A stretch of 64,000 nucleotides of DNA from Vibrio comitans (GTDB lineage Bacteria > Pseudomonadota > Gammaproteobacteria > Enterobacterales > Vibrionaceae): assembly GCA_024346835.1 (NCBI GenBank), contig AP024866.1:1798001-1862000 (forward strand). Direction: 5' to 3'. Position 1 is the first letter of the stretch. Every line of letters starts with the position of its first letter. Positions 56,467 through 64,000 of this stretch are shown here, one piece after another. The notes under the pieces were generated by a model. It did not search any database. It saw nothing but the letters and a program-made list of their open reading frames with translations, and was not told where the DNA came from. The translations under genes were made by a program, and so were the position numbers.

Positions 56467-58731
56467 TTAATGATGAACAGCTTCTTCCTCGGTATTTGCG
56501 TAGTGGAATTGCAACTCGTCGTTCTTAAGATCAACTGTCACAGTACCACCATTCACCAATACACCGAATAGCAGCTCGTTAGCCAGTGGCTTCTTCAAGT
56601 TCTCTTGAATTGCCCTAGACATAGGTCTTGCACCCATCGCCTTATCGTAGCCTTTCACCGCTAACCATTCGCGAGCACTGTCTGCAACCTCTAGAGACAC
56701 TCCACGAGTATCAAGCTGTGCCTGAAGCTCAACAATGAACTTATCAACCACTTGATGGATAACCACTTCATCTAGGCTGTTGAACCAGATAATGTTATCT
56801 AAGCGGTTACGGAACTCTGGAGTAAACACTCTTTTAATAATCGCCATTGCATCAGGCGCGTGATCTTGCTGGATCAAACCAATGGATTGCTTCTCAATCT
56901 CAACCACACCGGCGTTAGTTGTCATTACCAAGATAACATTACGGAAGTCTGCTTTACGGCCGTTATTGTCCGTTAGCGTGCCGTTATCCATAACTTGCAG
57001 AAGCAAGTTGAAGATATCTGGGTGTGCTTTCTCAATCTCATCAAGAAGCACTACAGAGTGAGGCTGTTTGATAACCGCATCTGTTAATAGACCACCTTGG
57101 TCATAGCCAACGTAGCCAGGAGGAGCACCAATCAAGCGACTGATAGAATGACGCTCACCATACTCTGACATATCAAAGCGAAGCAGTTCAATACCCATCA
57201 GCTTAGCTAGCTGCGCGGTAACCTCTGTTTTACCTACCCCTGTAGGGCCTGCAAACAAGAAAGAACCCACAGGCTTATTCTCGGCACCCAAACCTGCACG
57301 AGAAAGCTTAATGGACTCACTCAATACATCGATAGCCTCGTCTTGTCCAAATACTAACATCTTCATTTTCTTGTCGAGATTCTGAAGAATATCTTTATCT
57401 GAAGAAGAAACTGATTTCTCAGGAATACGTGCCATCTTAGCAACCATAGCTTCAATGTCACCCACCCCTACCGTCTTCTTGCGACGACTGCTCGGAACTA
57501 AACGGCTCTTAGCACCTGCTTCATCAATAACGTCGATGGCTTTATCAGGCAAGTGACGCTCGTTAATGTACTTAGCAGACAACTCTACAGCAGCACGAAG
57601 GGCTTTATTGGTGTAACGAACCTCATGATGCTCTTCGTATTTGGACTTAAGCCCCATTAGGATCTTAGTGGTATCGTCAAGAGACGGCTCAACAACATCA
57701 ATTTTTTGGAAGCGACGAGAAAGCGCACGTTCTTTTTCAAAGATGGTGCTGTATTCCTGATAGGTGGTTGAACCGATACAACGCAACTTACCACTGCTTA
57801 GTAGCGGCTTAATTAAGTTGGCAGCATCGACTTGACCACCGGATGCTGCACCTGCGCCAATGATGGTATGAATCTCATCAATGAATAGAATAGCGTCGTC
57901 TTCTTTTTCAAGCTGCTTGAGAATATTTTTGAAGCGTTTTTCAAAATCACCACGATACTTGGTGCCTGCAAGCAGTGAACCAATATCTAGAGAGTAAATA
58001 ACAGAGTTAGCAATAACCTCTGGCACGTCGCCCTCAACAATTCTCCACGCTAGGCCTTCGGCTATAGCCGTTTTACCTACACCTGCTTCGCCTACAAGTA
58101 ACGGGTTGTTCTTACGACGACGACATAAAACCTGAATGGTACGCTCTAGCTCTTGGTCACGGCCAATAAGAGGATCGATGTTGCCATTGCGCGCCACAAT
58201 ATTAAGATTGGTTGCAAAATTTTCGAGTTGGTCTTCTTGCGCAACTTCTTCCGTCGTCTCTGCACTGCCAAACAGTTCAGAAGGCTCGTCTTTTTGAGTT
58301 TTCGTGATGCCGTGTGAGATAAAGTTAACGATGTCTAATCGACTCACATCGTTCTTTTTCAGAAGATAAGCTGCGTGAGACTCTTGCTCACTAAAGATAG
58401 CGACCAGTACGTTTGCACCAGACACCTCATTACGACCAGAAGACTGCACATGGAAAACGGCACGTTGTAACACTCGCTGAAAGCTCAGAGTTGGCTGAGT
58501 TTCTCGCGTTGCATCATCAACGGCAATTAATGGAGTGGTTTGCTCAATAAAGGTATCAAGCTCTTGACGAATAGTGTCAATGTTTGCCCCGCAAGCCTTG
58601 AGAGCTTCTTGGGCAGATTGGTTATCCAGGAGCGCCAACAGCAGATGCTCTACCGTCATAAACTCGTGCCGCTTATCTCGCGCTTGAGAAAAAGCGCCAT
58701 TCAAACTCGTTTCTAATTCCTTGTTAAGCAT
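56467..58731 (-). CDS. clpA: ATP-dependent Clp protease ATP-binding subunit ClpA
   Basis: ClpA (754 residues) is the AAA+ unfoldase that delivers ClpS-bound N-degron substrates to ClpP. The N-domain ([35 protein letters not shown]) binds ClpS. The first Walker A is [17 protein letters not shown], with Walker [11 protein letters not shown]. The second Walker A is [15 protein letters not shown], with [14 protein letters not shown]. The ClpP-docking loop IGL is seen in KQSIGLIQ. It lies 57 bp after clpS. Length is standard. Confidence 0.98.
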   Translation of the reverse strand: MLNKELETSLNGAFSQARDKRHEFMTVEHLLLALLDNQSAQEALKACGANIDTIRQELDTFIEQTTPLIAVDDATRETQPTLSFQRVLQRAVFHVQSSGRNEVSGANVLVAIFSEQESHAAYLLKKNDVSRLDIVNFISHGITKTQKDEPSELFGSAETTEEVAQEDQLENFATNLNIVARNGNIDPLIGRDQELERTIQVLCRRRKNNPLLVGEAGVGKTAIAEGLAWRIVEGDVPEVIANSVIYSLDIGSLLAGTKYRGDFEKRFKNILKQLEKEDDAILFIDEIHTIIGAGAASGGQVDAANLIKPLLSSGKLRCIGSTTYQEYSTIFEKERALSRRFQKIDVVEPSLDDTTKILMGLKSKYEEHHEVRYTNKALRAAVELSAKYINERHLPDKAIDVIDEAGAKSRLVPSSRRKKTVGVGDIEAMVAKMARIPEKSVSSSDKDILQNLDKKMKMLVFGQDEAIDVLSESIKLSRAGLGAENKPVGSFLFAGPTGVGKTEVTAQLAKLMGIELLRFDMSEYGERHSISRLIGAPPGYVGYDQGGLLTDAVIKQPHSVVLLDEIEKAHPDIFNLLLQVMDNGTLTDNNGRKADFRNVILVMTTNAGVVEIEKQSIGLIQQDHAPDAMAIIKRVFTPEFRNRLDNIIWFNSLDEVVIHQVVDKFIVELQAQLDTRGVSLEVADSAREWLAVKGYDKAMGARPMSRAIQENLKKPLANELLFGVLVNGGTVTVDLKNDELQFHYANTEEEAVHH

Positions 58732-58788
58732 ACAGGCCTCCCCAAAACTTCAAAAACAACCACTTAGTCCTGTTCGACAGCGATGTGG

Positions 58789-59109
58789 TTATGCTCTTTC
58801 CATGGTGCACAACAAAGGATGCTCTTGCTCTTCAGAATACATTGTAACCTGAGCGACCTTTGTTTCTGCAACTTCAGCTGTGTACGTTCCACAACGTGCT
58901 TTCCCCTGGTAATGCACCTGAAGCATGGTCTGAGTCGCTTTGTCGGCATCCATACCAAAGAAGCGCTCAAGGATCTCAATAACGAAATCCATAGGGGTGT
59001 AATCATCATTATTAAGAATAACGTGATACATAGGTGGTGGTTTTACCTCGGTTTTTTCTTTCTCCAGCAAGTCAGAGTCTGGAGTCACCCATTCAAAAAA
59101 TTTACTCAT
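58789..59109 (-). CDS. clpS: ClpS adaptor for N-degron substrates
   Basis: ClpS (106 residues from ATG 59109; a ten-codon upstream extension is unlikely) binds N-terminal Leu, Phe, Tyr and Trp and hands substrates to ClpA. The hallmark [20 protein letters not shown] contains the Asn-Asp residues that hold the free alpha-amino group. The C-terminal fold continues with [17 protein letters not shown]. It shares a transcript with clpA, as in most proteobacteria. Confidence 0.97.
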   Translation of the reverse strand: MSKFFEWVTPDSDLLEKEKTEVKPPPMYHVILNNDDYTPMDFVIEILERFFGMDADKATQTMLQVHYQGKARCGTYTAEVAETKVAQVTMYSEEQEHPLLCTMERA

Positions 59110-59552
59110 TTTTACGTCTTTAGTAGAAAAAACAATCACTCTTGTAGCAGAATTTTTTCCAGCTACTTTAGAGACTAATAGAGCAATTGTATCCCTGCAA
59201 ATAAAAGATTGCTATCAGTATCGGACGAGCGTTTTTTAGCCTACTTTCGCTACGAAATACGTCGATTATTGCAACATGTTGCTCATACCTTGACCTTACA
59301 CCACATATTCAGTGATCCGCGTTGTTTAATCTCAAATCAATAGTTATTATTCTGTTAAATAATCGAATGAAATGTATTGACGATGATGATTCTTTGTCTA
59401 CATTATTCTATTGTCTGATTAGAAAATCATCATTACAGATTTTCTATTCAAACAAGATAGGCTGATGAAGTTGGTTTAACTGATGTAATTTTATCATTCA
59501 GACTATTGCGACACAGCGCACAATAAGTAATAAATGCATAAGGATGTAAGGC
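59110..59552. other. Intergenic region between divergent clpS and cspD
   Basis: 443 bp without a gene. AGAAAATC (59421-59428) and GATTTTCT (59438-59445) form an inverted repeat about 108 nt before cspD, possibly part of its regulation. Confidence 0.45.
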
Positions 59553-59774
59553 ATGGCAACAGGTACAGTTAAGTGGTTTAACAACGCCAAAGGGTTTGGG
59601 TTTATTTGCCCAGAAGGAGAAGAAGGCGACGTATTCGCTCACTATTCAACTATCCAAATGGATGGGTACAGAACATTGAAAGCGGGTCAGACTGTCACTT
59701 ATGAAGTGGAAGATGGGCCAAAAGGCTCCCATGCAAGCGCTGTGGTACCAATAGAAAGCGACGCAGCAAAATAG
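59553..59774 (+). CDS. cspD: Cold-shock-like protein CspD
   Basis: CspD (73 residues) is a single cold-shock domain. In E. coli it inhibits DNA replication in stationary phase rather than acting in cold shock, and it lies next to clpS-clpA as here. RNP1 is KGFGFI and RNP2 is DVFAHYS. MATGTVKWFNNAKGFGFICPEGEEGDVFAHYSTIQMDGYRTLKAGQ matches CspD rather than CspA (His-Tyr at the end of RNP2 and the EEGDVFAH run). AAGGATG precedes the ATG. Confidence 0.93.
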   Translation: MATGTVKWFNNAKGFGFICPEGEEGDVFAHYSTIQMDGYRTLKAGQTVTYEVEDGPKGSHASAVVPIESDAAK

Positions 59775-59790
59775 CGTTACCGTTCAAGTA

Positions 59791-59817
59791 AAAAAGAGGC
59801 TCAAGGGCCTCTTTTTT
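59791..59817 (+). terminator. Bidirectional terminator between cspD and the glutaredoxin gene
   Basis: AAAAAGAGGC and GCCTCTTTTT pair around TCAAGG, between convergent genes. Confidence 0.9.
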
Positions 59818-59846
59818 CATTTTTGAATTTCGAATTTTTGATTAGC

Positions 59847-60077
59847 TTAATTGCTATTGTACATCCGCTCGAAGTTCTTCGGATTCCAACCAATCATAAT
59901 TTGATCACCAATCTTCAATACAGGTAAAGACCTAGCTCCAATCGCATCCAGCTCTTTACGCCCTCTTTGCATCTTGGCATTGGTTAAGCGGTATTTATAA
60001 CCCTTAGAATCAAGATAGCGCTGAGCATCTTTGCAATGCGGACACTTATCCTTTACGTACAGAACTAATCGTTTCAT
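59847..60077 (-). CDS. Glutaredoxin family protein
   Basis: This 76-residue thioredoxin-fold protein has the redox motif CPHC (residues 12-15) in YVKDKCPHCKDAQRYLDSKG. The cis-Pro region is RSLPVLKIGDQIMIGWNPKNF, with the Ser-Leu-Pro-Val expected for the family. It is shorter than GrxA and GrxC and lacks the classical CPYC. The NrdH/small-glutaredoxin group is the closest in style. It probably reduces disulphides in the cytoplasm, but the partner is unknown. Confidence 0.85.
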   Translation of the reverse strand: MKRLVLYVKDKCPHCKDAQRYLDSKGYKYRLTNAKMQRGRKELDAIGARSLPVLKIGDQIMIGWNPKNFERMYNSN

Positions 60078-60386
60078 GCATCAAACCTAGCAATAATATT
60101 TGAGCCGATTATGCGAGATCAAAACTAGAATCGCAAATACTTGGCAGAACCCTTTTTTGTGACCGAATGTAGCATATTCATAATATTCAATCAGTTAGGA
60201 TAGATGGCAGTAGGAATCAACACCTATTGAGTCGCCGTGATTATTGAATAGTATTTGAAAGTAATTTGCGTGAACTGCTGTTTATCCACGACACTCAATC
60301 AAATAGGCTAGATTTATTCAAAGCACTCACAATTTATTTGGCCGCTCTCACCTGCCGCCTCTATGCAAATATCGAAGGACTAAGCC
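60078..60386. other. Intergenic region between divergent glutaredoxin and nitroreductase genes
   Basis: About 309 bp without a gene; it should carry the divergent promoters. I see no clear operator. Confidence 0.4.
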
Positions 60387-61043
60387 ATGGCTCATCCAAT
60401 CATTACTGATCTAGAAAATCGTTACACCGCAAAACGCTACGATCCATCAAAGCGTATACCTCAACAAGATTTAGACGTGATCTACGAGGCACTTCGCCTA
60501 TCCGCGTCGTCCATTAATTCACAGCCTTGGAAATTTATCGTCATTGAAAGTGACGAAGCTAAGCAGCGTATGCACGATACGTTCGCGATTAAGCACCAAT
60601 TCAACCAGCCTCATGTGAAGTCAGCTTCGCATGTCATTCTGTTTGCGCACAATCCTAAATACACCAAAGAAGATTATGCCAAAGTCGTGGACAAAGGCAT
60701 CGAAGATGGTCGCACACCCAAAGAGCAGCGTGATGCCGCGTTTGGCGCATTTGCCTTTGTTGAGCTTAACACTGACGAGCATGGTGACACCTCCACATGG
60801 ACAAAATCGCAAACCTATTTAGCTTTAGGTAACGCTCTACATGTCCTTGCGAGGCTTGGTATTGACTCGACAACGATGGAAGGTGTAGACAGTGAGTTGA
60901 TTGGAGACATCTTTGCTGAAGAGCTTGACGGTTACGTATGTAATGTTGCTTTAGCCATTGGCTATCATCATAAAGAAGAAGACTATAATGCCAATCTACC
61001 TAAGTCTCGCCTAGACCTAGACAAGGTAGTCAAGGTTCTATAA
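60387..61043 (+). CDS. NfsB-like oxygen-insensitive NAD(P)H nitroreductase / flavin reductase
   Basis: The 218-residue FMN-dependent nitroreductase belongs to the family that includes E. coli NfsB and the V. fischeri flavin reductase FRase I. FMN-phosphate and ring-binding motifs are RYTAKRYDPSKR, RLSASSINSQPWKFIVIES and the C-terminal NVALAIGYHHKEEDYNANLPKSRLDLDKVV. The central QTYLALGNALHVLARLGIDSTTMEG is typical. The native substrate is uncertain: quinones, nitro compounds or free flavin. It has its own terminator. Confidence 0.88.
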   Translation: MAHPIITDLENRYTAKRYDPSKRIPQQDLDVIYEALRLSASSINSQPWKFIVIESDEAKQRMHDTFAIKHQFNQPHVKSASHVILFAHNPKYTKEDYAKVVDKGIEDGRTPKEQRDAAFGAFAFVELNTDEHGDTSTWTKSQTYLALGNALHVLARLGIDSTTMEGVDSELIGDIFAEELDGYVCNVALAIGYHHKEEDYNANLPKSRLDLDKVVKVL

Positions 61044-61068
61044 TCCTATCGAACACGCCCATAATACA

Positions 61069-61113
61069 AAAACGGCTAACTCAAAATGTTTAACTTAAAG
61101 AGTCAGCCGTTCT
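61069..61113 (+). terminator. Terminator between the nitroreductase and lipase genes
   Basis: AACGGCT-A-ACTC and GAGT-C-AGCCGTT pair (one mismatch) around a 17-nt loop, between convergent genes. Confidence 0.65.
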
Positions 61114-61135
61114 TATCTAAATTTTGTAAACCCGA

Positions 61136-61918
61136 TTATTGCACAGTATCAGCTGCGGCAAAACGTCGATGGCTCAGATAGTTAAGAACAAGATCTGTCA
61201 CCATAGGGTCGCTTCTCAAGCTATCGTGTTTAATGTCCACCGCAATAAAATCTTGCATCCCCTCCAATTGCGCTGACTCCACTGACACCAGACCGTCGTT
61301 AGAATTCTCGAACACGTGCCTTAAAATTGGGTAAGTATCTGTCCCTGCAATCACTCCAAAAGGATAATTGGGTGTTGGTAGCGAATTAGGTAAACTTTGT
61401 GGATCAGTAGTTAATGAGGCCGCCGTACCACCAGCAAGTGGCAATAACCACAGGCTAGAGAAAAAATCAGCCACATCACTGCCATGATTTGGGGTGCCCA
61501 AGAACACCACCTCCCCTAAGTGTTGGGAATAGGTCATTGCTGGTTTTTTGGCAAGATAATCTCGAATCACCAACCCTCCTAGAGAGTGGCCAACAAAGTG
61601 TATTTTGCTACCGCTGCTTTGAGACAGTTCACGATCAAACTGATAAACACACTCATCTATCTGCAAGCCGCTTTTATATAATGTGTAGTCTAGCTCCCTG
61701 CCAACAGTAGGATAATCCACCACACAAACTTGATAGCCGTGCTGTTCTACTCGCTCTGACATCTCTTCCATTGAAGACGCACTGCGAGCAAGACCGTGAA
61801 CAATAATTACCTGTTGGTTCTTATGGGAGTTATAATCGCTGATCTCTTTAGGGGTTTCCGATTGACTACAACCCGTAATTAATACACCAAAAACGACAGC
61901 GAACAGGCTTTTTCTCAT
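61136..61918 (-). CDS. Lipoprotein alpha/beta-hydrolase (lipase/esterase-like)
   Basis: The 260-residue protein has lipobox LITGC (Cys17), so it is probably lipid-anchored in the envelope. The alpha/beta-hydrolase core shows the oxyanion HG in VIIVHGLAR, the nucleophile elbow VGHSLGG with Ser112, a likely catalytic Asp in NSNDGLVSVES and His in DIKHDSL. It resembles small membrane-linked triacylglycerol lipase-like esterases. The substrate is unknown. It is a single gene, convergent with the nitroreductase. Confidence 0.8.
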   Translation of the reverse strand: MRKSLFAVVFGVLITGCSQSETPKEISDYNSHKNQQVIIVHGLARSASSMEEMSERVEQHGYQVCVVDYPTVGRELDYTLYKSGLQIDECVYQFDRELSQSSGSKIHFVGHSLGGLVIRDYLAKKPAMTYSQHLGEVVFLGTPNHGSDVADFFSSLWLLPLAGGTAASLTTDPQSLPNSLPTPNYPFGVIAGTDTYPILRHVFENSNDGLVSVESAQLEGMQDFIAVDIKHDSLRSDPMVTDLVLNYLSHRRFAAADTVQ

Positions 61919-62011
61919 GGACTAAATGACTCCTATCTCTTCTATTCTTAGAATATCAAACAGGAATCAAACACTCACCAAATTTTGTTCAAAATCAAAC
62001 CAATATACAGG

Positions 62012-62302
62012 CTAACCTATCTGGGTCATTTCATGCACAACGAAAGACTCTACAGCCCCTTCTGTCGCCGCAATATAAGCCGCCAGATGATCATTTTCCA
62101 TGTGTTTACGCCATAAATCACGAGTTTCCCAATTCTCAAAGAAAAGAAAATGTGCTGAATTATCATTATCTTGATGAAGGTCGTAGTTAACACATCCTTC
62201 TTCAGCGCGCGTGGTTGCAATCAGATTTTGTAACTCCGATTTTACCAACTCTATTTTGTCTTGCTTAGCAACAATATTGGCTACTATGGTTAACTTCGTC
62301 AT
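62012..62302 (-). CDS. Putative quinol monooxygenase, ABM domain (YgiN-like)
   Basis: This 96-residue dimeric alpha/beta-barrel (antibiotic biosynthesis monooxygenase) protein begins MTKLTIVANIVAKQDKIELVKSELQNLIATTRAEEGCVNYDLHQ. It continues with FLFFENWETRDLWRKHMENDHLAAYIAA, a pattern shared by YgiN-type quinol monooxygenases. Such proteins are often involved in quinone redox or detoxification. The neighbouring nitroreductase may use similar substrates, but they are not cotranscribed. AAGGATG forms its ribosome site and start. Confidence 0.82.
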   Translation of the reverse strand: MTKLTIVANIVAKQDKIELVKSELQNLIATTRAEEGCVNYDLHQDNDNSAHFLFFENWETRDLWRKHMENDHLAAYIAATEGAVESFVVHEMTQIG

Positions 62303-62609
62303 CCTTAAACCCTTCCCTCTATTCTGTAACTAAATGTGTCCCTTAATAAACTAAAGGCACAATAATTGGCTATGAACACTCAATTCGAAATATCAGCTCA
62401 GCTTCCCCCTAAAGAACACCGATCAACAGTGGAAAAATAGTTTTAATCTCTCGTTACGAATAACTCTACTTATTCAGCACTTCAATCAGTATAATCCCTC
62501 CCCCTTGTGGTGAGCACCGGTTAATTTATGGCCAACTCATCAGTTTACTTTCGATAATTTTTGGTCATCTCCCTTTTTTGATGACCACTTAAGCAGTTTA
62601 GAGCACGTA
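62303..62609. other. Intergenic region with inverted repeats upstream of the antiporter gene
   Basis: GAATAA-CTCTAC-TTATTC at 62458-62475 and a stem-loop GGTCATC / GATGACC at 62563-62586 lie before the antiporter ATG. No gene is seen. Confidence 0.45.
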
Positions 62610-64000
62610 ATGAATAATAAGAACTCTGTGGGCTTAGTTGGCTTAATCGCCATCGTATTTGGCTCAATGATCGGTAGCGGTATCTTTAGTATTCCGCAAA
62701 ATATGGCGGAGCAAGCCTCTATAGGAGCGGTCTCCCTAGCCTGGCTGATCACGGGTATCGGTATGCTTCTTTTAGTGCAAACCTTTAGAGTGCTTGCCGA
62801 ACAAAAGCCTAACCTTAATTCAGGTATTTTCTCATACGCGAAAGCGGGCTTTGGTGAATACATCGGCTTCCATTCTGCATGGGGCTATTGGTTAATGACC
62901 TGTATGGGCAACGTCGCCCTTGCCGTTATGATTAACGACTCTTTAGGCTTATTTTTCCCTGTACTGCTGCAACACGGTATAGAAACCGTATTCCTATGCT
63001 CAGCACTACTCTGGGGCATGAACGCCATAGCACTGCGAGGCACCGCAAGTTCATCTTTTATCAACCTGATCTCTACAGTAGGTAAGCTGATTGGTTTGAT
63101 TATTATTATCGCGATCATCATGTATAGCTTTGAGCCTGCAAACCTATCCCTTGATGTATGGGGAGAAGAGCAGCAGCTAGGCTCAGTGGTCACTCAAATA
63201 CAAAGTACGATGATGGTTACTCTTTGGTGTTTTGTGGGTATCGAAGGCGCAGTAGTACTATCTGGAAGGGCTAAAAAGAAATCGGACGTAGGTAAAGCTA
63301 CCCTTATTGGTTTTTTAGTCGCGATTAGTATGTACAGCCTGATCTCCATATTGGCGTTTGGCATCTTACCTCAGCAGGAGTTGTCACAATTGGCAAACCC
63401 GTCTGCTGCATCTCTTTTAGAAGCCGCGATTGGTCCCTATGGACGTGTTCTAGTGAACATCTGTGTATTGGTGTCAGTATTTGGGGCCCTTGTCGCGTGG
63501 ACTATGCTGGTTGCTGAGGTGCCATACGAAGCAGGTAAGGTTGGTGAGTTTCCTAGCTTTTTCAGCCGCACTAATACAAATGAAGCACCAATCAATGCAC
63601 TAAATGTATCTACATTATTCATGCAACTGTGTGTGCTGTTGGTGGTGATGTTTGAGAATGTATACCTAGCGGCGATTAACATCGCATCGGTAATGGTGCT
63701 TCCTTGTTATTTGCTCAGCTGCCTATTTCTTCTGAAGATCTCGCTAAATCCTAAGTCCCTTGGCTTAGAAAAACACAACTACGGACACATTGCCTTGGCA
63801 GCAAGCGCGGCGTTGTTTTGTGCATGGCTAATAACCGCGGCAGGACTTGAGTATCAACTAATGGCGACGATTTTGTACACCATAGGTATTCCATTTTTCC
63901 GCTACACGCACGCCTCTCGAATCAAGGCTGGCGAAAAAGTCTATTCTGTAGTGGATACTTGGATTGAGCGAGCACTGATTGCGCTAGCCGCACTGTCGGT
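62610..64000 (+). CDS. Basic amino acid/polyamine antiporter, APC family (C-terminus beyond window)
   Basis: An open frame from ATG 62610 to the window end gives 463 residues, nearly the full length of the family. About 12 hydrophobic segments are visible, beginning VGLVGLIAIVFGSMIGSGIFSIPQNMAEQAS, the classical APC helix 1 with the GSGIF substrate loop. WCFVGIEGAVVLSGRAKKKSDVGKAT and NEAPINALNVSTLF match the ArcD/YdgI/CadB-like basic amino acid antiporters, which exchange arginine for ornithine or similar pairs. No arginine deiminase genes lie within the window, so the substrate is not proven. The GAG at the ribosome site is weak, and a stem-loop in the leader may modulate expression. Confidence 0.85.
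   Translation, partial: MNNKNSVGLVGLIAIVFGSMIGSGIFSIPQNMAEQASIGAVSLAWLITGIGMLLLVQTFRVLAEQKPNLNSGIFSYAKAGFGEYIGFHSAWGYWLMTCMGNVALAVMINDSLGLFFPVLLQHGIETVFLCSALLWGMNAIALRGTASSSFINLISTVGKLIGLIIIIAIIMYSFEPANLSLDVWGEEQQLGSVVTQIQSTMMVTLWCFVGIEGAVVLSGRAKKKSDVGKATLIGFLVAISMYSLISILAFGILPQQELSQLANPSAASLLEAAIGPYGRVLVNICVLVSVFGALVAWTMLVAEVPYEAGKVGEFPSFFSRTNTNEAPINALNVSTLFMQLCVLLVVMFENVYLAAINIASVMVLPCYLLSCLFLLKISLNPKSLGLEKHNYGHIALAASAALFCAWLITAAGLEYQLMATILYTIGIPFFRYTHASRIKAGEKVYSVVDTWIERALIALAALS

Noticed and set aside
62458..62475. ArgR box upstream of the basic amino acid antiporter
   Set aside because: The arms GAATAA and TTATTC are separated by 6 bp, while ARG boxes have adjacent arms; the spacing does not fit.
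62540..63682. Minus-strand frames of 107, 102 and 81 codons at the right end
   Set aside because: They lie antisense to the APC antiporter, whose frame is open to the window edge and shows conserved helix motifs.

Overview
The window looks like a 64 kb stretch of the larger chromosome of a Vibrio (Gammaproteobacteria, Vibrionaceae). The protein sequences are Vibrio-like throughout. The gene order also fits: a two-adaptor RND pump of VexIJK type, then pspCBA/pspF, then sapABCDF; a complete his operon with a His-rich leader; and aat-bpt-infA-clpA-clpS-cspD. No rRNA, tRNA or CRISPR array was recognised.

Left end (1-6.6 kb), accessory and decayed. It contains the tail of an unknown gene, an IS605-type tnpB missing its N-terminal part, and directly abutting it an orphan C-terminal piece of an integron integrase. 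Further along are a tiny lipoprotein, a lipoprotein with six 12-residue repeats, a run of very small genes that includes a lipoprotein split by an in-frame TGA, and a lone PD-(D/E)XK nuclease-like protein at 5.1-6.4 kb. A short motif centred on GGGGCA, in its best copies bounded by 6-bp inverted repeats, recurs about five times between these genes and nowhere else that I noticed. Together these suggest a relic of a mobile or integron-derived island.

6.6-26.6 kb. tag (DNA repair), a TraF-like outer-membrane protein, the three-gene RND efflux operon, a VC0807-type membrane protein, a POT peptide transporter, and a secreted lipoprotein preceded by a perfect palindrome. These are followed by the phage-shock envelope stress module (pspABC divergent from pspF), the sap ABC transporter operon and Mn-dependent pyrophosphatase.

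26.9-36.4 kb. cmoB (tRNA wobble modification), a three-gene module (retropepsin-like lipoprotein, inactive-transglutaminase 7TM protein, ATP-grasp ligase), tdk, cysS, ppiB, lpxH, a lone EAL-domain protein and ychJ.

36.4-48.4 kb. The hisGDCBHAF(IE) operon with leader peptide and attenuator, an NhaC-family transporter controlled by a well-conserved lysine riboswitch (so probably a lysine transporter), hns, and gsk.

48.5-64 kb. topA, yciN, a Bax-like glucosaminidase, aroA, and a glycine-zipper protein divergent from aat. aat, bpt, clpA and clpS together supply the bacterial N-degron pathway, with infA between them. cspD, a glutaredoxin, an NfsB-like nitroreductase, a lipoprotein esterase, a YgiN-like monooxygenase and an APC-family basic amino acid antiporter cut off by the window edge follow. 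Most convergent gene pairs are separated by clear hairpin terminators. Function calls rest on reading the translated sequence; no database search was run.
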